A model generated the notes under the pieces. It did no database searches, was not told the DNA's origin, and saw only the letters and a list, made by a program, of their open reading frames with translations. Both the position numbers and the translations under genes were made by a program. Below, piece by piece: positions 51,534 to 56,675 of a DNA stretch of 56,675 nt (positions are counted from its first letter, which is position 1; the number at the start of each line of letters is the position of its first letter). The stretch covers positions 1-56,675 of the forward strand of contig NZ_FNRM01000014.1 of NCBI RefSeq assembly GCF_900107845.1, given 5' to 3'. This stretch comes from Alkalimonas amylolytica (GTDB lineage: Bacteria > Pseudomonadota > Gammaproteobacteria > Enterobacterales > Alteromonadaceae).

Positions 51534-53735
51534 ATGATTCAGGCGCTAGACTTGGCAGCAGTACGTTGTGCACAACCATTTTCTTTACTGGGCTGGCAGC
51601 CCAACTGGCAGCCAAATAAGGAGCAAGAGCAGCAAAAAGGCTGGCTCATCCGCTGTTACCTGCCAAAGGCTGATCAGGTAGAAGTTCTGGATTTAGCCTC
51701 AGGGAAATCCCTTGGCGTCTGTCAGCCGGATCCCGAGGTGGCAGGGCTCTTTAGCTTAGTGCTGCCGCGCAAGCGTAAAACCACGCCTTACCAATTGCAG
51801 GTAACCCAGGGTAAGCATCAGTACCGTCTGGTCGACCCTTATCAGTTTCAGCAGGAGGCCTACCATGCGGTGCATTTTGTCCACAGCCAGCCACAAAACC
51901 TGTACCGCCAGCTTGGTGCGCAGCTGATTGAACTGGAGCCGGGCAAGCAGCAGCTTAAGGCAACCCGCTTTGCTGTCTATGCGCCTAATGCAAGCAGTGT
52001 AAGCCTGATTGGCGATATGAACGATTGGGATGGCCGTTGCCACCCGATGCAGAAAACCGACTGCGGTCATTGGGTGCTGGTGATGCCGGAAATTGCTGCC
52101 GGGGTGCGTTATAAGTTTGAAATCAAAGACCGGCAAGGGCATCTGCTGCCGCATAAAGCCGATCCGGTCGGTTTTCTGGCCGATCAGTACCCATCCCATG
52201 CGTCTCAGGTGTATGACCATAGTCGTTACCAGTGGCACGATCAGGATTGGCAACAACGGAAGCCAGTACCGCATTATCAGGCGCCGATGAGTATTTATGA
52301 GCTGCATTTGGGCTCCTGGCGGCGCAAAGACAACAACGAGCCGCTTAGTTACCTTGAGCTAAAAGAGCAGCTGATCCCGTACTTACTGGATATGGGCTAC
52401 ACCCACATTGAATTGCTGCCGGTGATGGAGCATCCCTTCGATGGCTCCTGGGGTTATCAACCGCTGGGCTTGTTTGCGCCCAGCTCGCGTTTTGGCAGCC
52501 CGGATGAGCTTAAAGCCCTGGTCGACGCCTGCCATCAGGCTGGTATCGGGGTGATCCTCGACTGGGTGCCGGCGCATTTCCCGGACGATGGCCATGGCCT
52601 GGCACGGTTTGATGGCAGCGCGCTGTATGAATACGAAGATCCACGCCGGGGCTGGCACCCGGATTGGAATTCCTGCATCTACGATTTTGGCAAAGACACC
52701 GTCCGGCATTTTCTGGTTGCCAGCGCCTTGTACTGGCTGGAACACTTTCATATCGATGGCCTGCGGGTCGACGCTGTGGCATCCATGCTGTACTGGGATT
52801 ACTCACGAAAAGCGGGCGAGTGGATCCCCAATGTGGATGGTGGCAATCACAACTACGAAGCCATCAGTTTACTGCAATGGCTCAATACCGAAGTCTACCG
52901 ACAGTTCCCGAATGCCATCACCATTGCGGAGGAGTCGACCTCCTTTGCCGGTGTGTCCAAACCGGTGGATCAGGGCGGCCTTGGCTTTGGCTTTAAGTGG
53001 AATATGGGCTGGATGAACGACAGCCTGCGTTATATCAGCAAAGACCCGGCTTATCGTAAGTTTCATCACAACGATTTGACCTTTGCCATGGTGTACCATT
53101 ACAACGAAAATTTTGTGCTGTCGTTATCGCACGATGAAGTGGTGCACGGCAAAGGCAGTTTGCTGCACAAGATGCCGGGCGATGAGTGGCAGCAAGCCGC
53201 CAACCTGCGGGCCTATATCGCTTATATGTTTGCCCATCCTGGCAAAAAGCTGCACTTTATGGGCATGGAGTTTGCGCAGGCATCGGAGTGGAGCCATCAG
53301 CGCAGCCTGGACTGGCACCTGCTGGATTACGACAAACACCGCGGCATTCAGCAACTGTTTCGCGATTTAAACCTCAGTTACCAACGCTGTGCGCCCTTGT
53401 ATCAGCTGGATTACGATAACAGGGGCTTTGGCTGGCTGGATCACAACGATGCCGAGCATTCGGTGCTAAGCTTTTACCGGCAGGATGCAGCCGGTGAGCG
53501 CATCTATGTGGTCAGTAACTTTACGCCTGTTCCGCGTAACCAATATCGGTTAGGTGTTGCCACAGAGGGAGACTTTGACGTGATCCTAAATACCGACAGC
53601 AGCTACTATTGGGGCAGCAACTTTGCCGTTGGCACTGTCATACCGGCTGTGTCTCAGTCTCATCAGGGGCAGCCCGCCAGTTTGGTGCTGGACTTGCCGC
53701 CGTTATCCACTTTGTATCTGCGGCGCCGGGGTTGA
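51534..53735 (+). CDS. glgB: 1,4-alpha-glucan branching enzyme
   Basis: 733 residues with the usual two N-terminal carbohydrate modules (residues 1-110 and 125-230; GDMNDWDGRCHPM), then the GH13 barrel. MEHPFDGSWGYQPLGLFAPSSRFG, catalytic Asp in HIDGLRVDAVASMLY, acid/base Glu in TIAEESTSFAG and LSHDEVVHGKGSL. It adds alpha-1,6 branches to glycogen. The stop TGA overlaps the ATG of glgX. Confidence 0.95.
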   Translation: MIQALDLAAVRCAQPFSLLGWQPNWQPNKEQEQQKGWLIRCYLPKADQVEVLDLASGKSLGVCQPDPEVAGLFSLVLPRKRKTTPYQLQVTQGKHQYRLVDPYQFQQEAYHAVHFVHSQPQNLYRQLGAQLIELEPGKQQLKATRFAVYAPNASSVSLIGDMNDWDGRCHPMQKTDCGHWVLVMPEIAAGVRYKFEIKDRQGHLLPHKADPVGFLADQYPSHASQVYDHSRYQWHDQDWQQRKPVPHYQAPMSIYELHLGSWRRKDNNEPLSYLELKEQLIPYLLDMGYTHIELLPVMEHPFDGSWGYQPLGLFAPSSRFGSPDELKALVDACHQAGIGVILDWVPAHFPDDGHGLARFDGSALYEYEDPRRGWHPDWNSCIYDFGKDTVRHFLVASALYWLEHFHIDGLRVDAVASMLYWDYSRKAGEWIPNVDGGNHNYEAISLLQWLNTEVYRQFPNAITIAEESTSFAGVSKPVDQGGLGFGFKWNMGWMNDSLRYISKDPAYRKFHHNDLTFAMVYHYNENFVLSLSHDEVVHGKGSLLHKMPGDEWQQAANLRAYIAYMFAHPGKKLHFMGMEFAQASEWSHQRSLDWHLLDYDKHRGIQQLFRDLNLSYQRCAPLYQLDYDNRGFGWLDHNDAEHSVLSFYRQDAAGERIYVVSNFTPVPRNQYRLGVATEGDFDVILNTDSSYYWGSNFAVGTVIPAVSQSHQGQPASLVLDLPPLSTLYLRRRG

Positions 53736-55801
53736 TGATGGGACTCCAGGTGCCTTTGTTAAAAGCACAGGTTGGCCAGCCCAAACCGCTCGGCCCTTCA
53801 TTGCAGGCCAATAACAAGTGGAATTTTGCGGTCTATGCCCCGGATGCGACAGCCCTTACCCTGTGGTTATTCCAGGCTGACACCGAAGAGCCCATCGCTG
53901 AACTGGCGTTTACCGGTCGTACCGGCGATATCTGGCACCTGGCGGTGGCCGGTATTCCGGCGGGCACCTTGTATGCACTGGCCGCGTCCGGTGACAACAA
54001 ACCGGTGCACGGCTTGCGCTTTGATGCAGAGCGCTTGCTGATAGACCCTTACTGCAAGCGCCTGAACCGGCCCCAGCGTTTTCAGTCGCACTTGTATCAG
54101 CAAAAAAGCCCGTTATTTATCAGCAAAGGGGTGCTGGCACACCATGACTTTGACTGGCAAGGCGTCGCTAAGCCGCAGATCCCGACCGAACAAACTATCA
54201 TCTACGAAGCCCATGTCAAAGGCTTAACCATGCTGCACCCTGATGTGCCGGAAAAGTTACGCGGTACCTATCTTGGTTTATGTCACCCTTCGATTATCAA
54301 GCACTTACAACAACTGGGCATTACCAGTATTCAGTTGTTGCCGGTGGCCAGTTTTATGAGTGAACCCCGACTTGAAGCCATGCAGCTGAGCAATTACTGG
54401 GGCTATAATCCGGTCAATTTTTTTGCCCCTGATCCGCGCTATCAGCTGGAAGATGCGGTCAGCGAATTTAAAACCATGGTGCGCACCTTCCATCAGCATG
54501 GCATCGAAGTCATTCTGGATGTGGTGTTTAATCACAGTGCAGAAGCCGGCGACGATGGCCCAATATTGAGCTTTCGTGGCCTTGCCAACCGGCAGTATTA
54601 CCTGTTTCATAACCATGCCGATATCACCGATTATCAGAGCTATTGTAACTTTACCGGCTGCGGCAATACGTTGAATGTGGCTCAGCCGGTGATGCAGAAA
54701 CTGGTGATGGATGCGTTGCGTTACTGGCTGACCGAAATGCAGGTGGATGGTTTTCGCTTTGACTTGGCGGTGACGCTGGGGCGTGAACACAAGCGCTTTA
54801 ATCCGTATGCCGCTTTTTTTCAAATCATTGCGCAAGATCCGGTGATCAGTGAAGCCAAGTTAATCGCTGAACCCTGGGACGTGGGGCCTTTTGGCTATCA
54901 CCTGGGGCAGTTTCCGGCGATTTGGGCAGAGCTCAATGACAAATGCCGTGACAGCTTCCGCGCTTTTTGGCGCGGCAATAAAGGCAGCCTGGCCGAATTT
55001 ACCACCCGGCTGCTGGGCTCGCGCGATATCTTTCAAAAGCACCGCATGCCGGCCAGTTGCAGCGTCAATTATCTGTGTTACCACGATGGTTTTACCTTGC
55101 AGGACCTGGTGAGCTATGAGAAGAAACACAACTGGCTAAACGGCGAAGAAAATCGCGATGGCCATGGTCATAACCTCAGTTGCAATCATGGGGTGGAAGG
55201 GCCAAGCCGTGAGGCAAGTATCACGGCTAAGCGTTATCAGCACAAACGCAACCTGGCGGCGACCTTGCTGCTGAGCCAGGGCATGATCCATTGGCTGGGT
55301 GGGGATGAGCTTAGCCACAGCCAGCGCGGCAACAACAATGCCTATTGTCAGGACAACGACATCAGCTGGCTGAGCTGGCAACTGGACAGTGAGCAGAAGG
55401 ATTTTCTGCAGTTTGTGCAGCAACTGATGGCGCTGCGTAAGCGCTACCCCTGTTTGCAGCAACTGTCGCTGCTGGATGAGCAGTATCAATTGCATGGCGA
55501 TAAGCATCAGGTGCAATGGTATTTGCCCAGCGGGGAGCTAAAACAAAGCCACGACTGGCATGATCCGGAGCGGCTTTGCTGTTTGTTCAGTATTCGCAAT
55601 ATGCGTGATGGTGCCAGCTTGTTGTTTGTGTTTAATGCCGCCCAGCATGAACAAATGATCAGCCTGCCAGCGGGCGACTGGTGTTTGTTGTTTGATACCG
55701 CGCTCGATAAGGGTTTGCTGCAAGCAGCCAACCGGCACCACGGCCAGTACCAGCAGCCTGCTTTTAGTATTTCGTTGTGGCAGTTGCATCTGGCCGGGTA
55801 A
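53735..55801 (+). CDS. glgX: Glycogen debranching enzyme GlgX
   Basis: 688 residues from ATG 53735, overlapping the glgB stop by one base (TGATG; a second ATG follows at once). N-terminal CBM48 (NKWNFAVYAPDATALTLWLF), then the GH13 barrel: WGYNPVNFFAPDPRY, DVVFNHSAEAG, VDGFRFDLAVTLGRE (nucleophile), LIAEPWDVGPFGY (acid/base) and YHDGFTLQDLVSYEKKHN. It removes short branches from phosphorylase limit dextrin. Further glycogen genes (glgC, glgA, glgP) are not in the window; a cassette follows instead. Confidence 0.93.
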   Translation: MMGLQVPLLKAQVGQPKPLGPSLQANNKWNFAVYAPDATALTLWLFQADTEEPIAELAFTGRTGDIWHLAVAGIPAGTLYALAASGDNKPVHGLRFDAERLLIDPYCKRLNRPQRFQSHLYQQKSPLFISKGVLAHHDFDWQGVAKPQIPTEQTIIYEAHVKGLTMLHPDVPEKLRGTYLGLCHPSIIKHLQQLGITSIQLLPVASFMSEPRLEAMQLSNYWGYNPVNFFAPDPRYQLEDAVSEFKTMVRTFHQHGIEVILDVVFNHSAEAGDDGPILSFRGLANRQYYLFHNHADITDYQSYCNFTGCGNTLNVAQPVMQKLVMDALRYWLTEMQVDGFRFDLAVTLGREHKRFNPYAAFFQIIAQDPVISEAKLIAEPWDVGPFGYHLGQFPAIWAELNDKCRDSFRAFWRGNKGSLAEFTTRLLGSRDIFQKHRMPASCSVNYLCYHDGFTLQDLVSYEKKHNWLNGEENRDGHGHNLSCNHGVEGPSREASITAKRYQHKRNLAATLLLSQGMIHWLGGDELSHSQRGNNNAYCQDNDISWLSWQLDSEQKDFLQFVQQLMALRKRYPCLQQLSLLDEQYQLHGDKHQVQWYLPSGELKQSHDWHDPERLCCLFSIRNMRDGASLLFVFNAAQHEQMISLPAGDWCLLFDTALDKGLLQAANRHHGQYQQPAFSISLWQLHLAG

Positions 55802-55984
55802 CCAGCGCCAAAGCCAGGCGCCACCTACTTTGATGAATAAACTGCGGTTGGTTAAATTGCTGTGATCAAGCGACGAGCAAAGAAAACCCCTGCTTTTTAC
55901 ACCTTCAATTCCCCAGTCTGTTATTAAGTTGTTGATTTAGCGAGAGGTGTTCGTTAGATTGAAACAATCGGAAACAGATAGAAG

Positions 55985-56016
55985 GGAAAATCCCGTGTGA
56001 AAAGAAGGGATTTTCC
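55985..56016. repeat. Inverted repeat between glgX and the right-end cassette
   Basis: GGAAAATCCC (55985-55994) and GGGATTTTCC (56007-56016) are perfect inverted arms around 12 bases. There is no long T-run, so it may be a weak terminator or a site for a protein. It lies 14 bp before the GTTAGGT core. The whole 55802-56030 gap shows no gene. Confidence 0.6.
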
Positions 56017-56042
56017 AAACTATTAAGCTGTTAGGTGGATAT

Positions 56043-56612
56043 GTGAAATTGACCATAGTGTTCTGTATGGGCCTTTTTTTAGTCGGCTGCGCTGCGATAA
56101 AGAATGACTATTTTCCTGAGTGGAAGGAGTTGGATTCCTTTAAAAGGGAGTGGTTTTCAGAACATTTGCGTGCAGCACGAGAAAATCCGATAACACTACC
56201 GACTGAAAATGAAATATATAGGTTTACCTGGCTACGAAGTTTTCATGCACCAATAATTGTTCGAGTCGAATGCAATGAGAAGTGTATTTTAAATGCTAAG
56301 CAGTTATCTGGCGCAGGTGGATACTCGCCTGGGAATGTACAGTTTAAAAACAAGCGTGAACTTACAACAGAAGAGGCTAGTAAACTTAGAAGTGTCGCCG
56401 AGCGGCTCGATAATTGGGTATATAAGCCCGATGAAGAAATTATCGGCATGGATGGTGCTCAATGGATATTTGAAATGGCTAACAGTAATAGATACCAAGC
56501 GTGGAACCTCTGGAGCCCTGGTGGCGAGAAGGCAGCAGAAACTTATGTTGATATGTGCTTGTACTTACTAAATCTTACAAATTTCAATATAGAGAAGAGT
56601 AATGCTTACTAA
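56043..56612 (+). CDS. Lipoprotein of unknown function (detached integron cassette)
   Basis: 189 residues from a GTG start. AGGTGG, part of the GTTAGGT core itself, lies about six bases upstream. Lipobox LVGC (Cys16). The mature part contains IIVRVECNEKCILNAKQLSGAG, where two Cys could pair, and no recognised domain. AT-rich unlike glgX. Cassette boundaries are exact: GTTAGGTG at 56030 and CACCTAAC at 56621. Confidence 0.7.
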   Translation: MKLTIVFCMGLFLVGCAAIKNDYFPEWKELDSFKREWFSEHLRAARENPITLPTENEIYRFTWLRSFHAPIIVRVECNEKCILNAKQLSGAGGYSPGNVQFKNKRELTTEEASKLRSVAERLDNWVYKPDEEIIGMDGAQWIFEMANSNRYQAWNLWSPGGEKAAETYVDMCLYLLNLTNFNIEKSNAY

Positions 56613-56621
56613 GCAGTTGCC

Positions 56622-56675
56622 ACCTAACAAGGCGCACCACTCGCTCCCTGCGGTCGCTGGGACGCCAACCCGCTG
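56622..56675 (+). other. attC site 18, cut by the window end
   Basis: Starts ACCTAAC and continues with GCACCACTCGCTCCCTGCGG and TCGCTGGGACGCCAACCCGC, the left three quarters of the attC2/attC9/attC13 subfamily. The right core lies beyond the window. Confidence 0.85.

Noticed and set aside
53609-53734. Longer start for GlgX overlapping glgB
   Set aside because: The extra 42 residues do not resemble GlgX; the TGATG junction at 53733-53737 is the usual coupled start.
1-56675. tRNA, rRNA or integron integrase genes
   Set aside because: No tRNA-like cloverleaf, rRNA signature or tyrosine-recombinase frame was recognised by eye; a covariance search could still find a small RNA.

Overview
The window looks like chromosome of a marine or freshwater gammaproteobacterium of the Alteromonadales/Rheinheimera-Alishewanella type. 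This is an inference from gene content: a cbb3 oxidase cluster next to an Fnr/EtrA regulator, HexR-type operators at gapA/malQ, S9 prolyl peptidase and TonB-receptor genes, a cyanophycinase, and a large integron cassette array. No rRNA or tRNA gene, CRISPR array or integron integrase is visible.

Bases 1 to about 11,175 are the distal part of a sedentary chromosomal integron. I count 18 cassettes: one cut by the window start and seventeen more. Nearly all carry a small plus-strand gene followed by a 48-103 bp attC site that starts near RYYYAAC and ends near GTTRRRY. In most cassettes the first bases after the upstream GTT core are the reverse complement of the first bases of the cassette's own attC, which confirms the boundaries. 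Cargo includes a DUF1496-like exported protein, small membrane proteins, an alpha/beta hydrolase, a beta-lactamase-fold lipoprotein, a HEPN-like protein, a reverse-oriented zinc-ribbon protein, a frameshifted L7/L12-like protein, a GFA-family enzyme, a shortened EVE-like protein and a gamma-glutamylcyclotransferase-like protein. An IS3-family element sits in cassette 2. A decayed IS91-family transposase sits in cassette 5. The last attC of the array is missing its 3' half, and ordinary chromosome begins there.

Bases 11,290-55,800 are core-type genes. In order: a lytic transglycosylase, a glycine-zipper peptide, an EamA exporter, a PhzF-like protein, a prolyl oligopeptidase, a dGTPase-like HD hydrolase, a TonB-dependent receptor, a vitamin B12 uptake and adenosylation operon (btuD-btuC-cobO-btuF), cyanophycinase, a patatin-like hydrolase coupled to a second dGTPase paralogue, a phosphonate/phosphite-type ABC transporter behind a Pho box, an alanine aminotransferase and alanine symporter pair, a Bax-type glucosaminidase, ttcA, uspE, fnr, and the complete cbb3 oxidase genes ccoNOQP with maturation genes ccoH-ccoI-ccoS and a SafE-like protein. 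Then come gapA with a hexose-phosphate mutarotase facing malQ-glgB-glgX across two HexR-like boxes.

Immediately downstream of glgX, from 56,031, lies another complete cassette 5' end and gene. Its attC runs off the window, so integron material flanks both sides of the 45 kb core block. The most unusual material is the cassette array: its hybrid and broken cassettes, core sites that double as ribosome-binding sites, a reverse-oriented cassette with its own promoter and a dinucleotide repeat, and the detached cassette at the right end.
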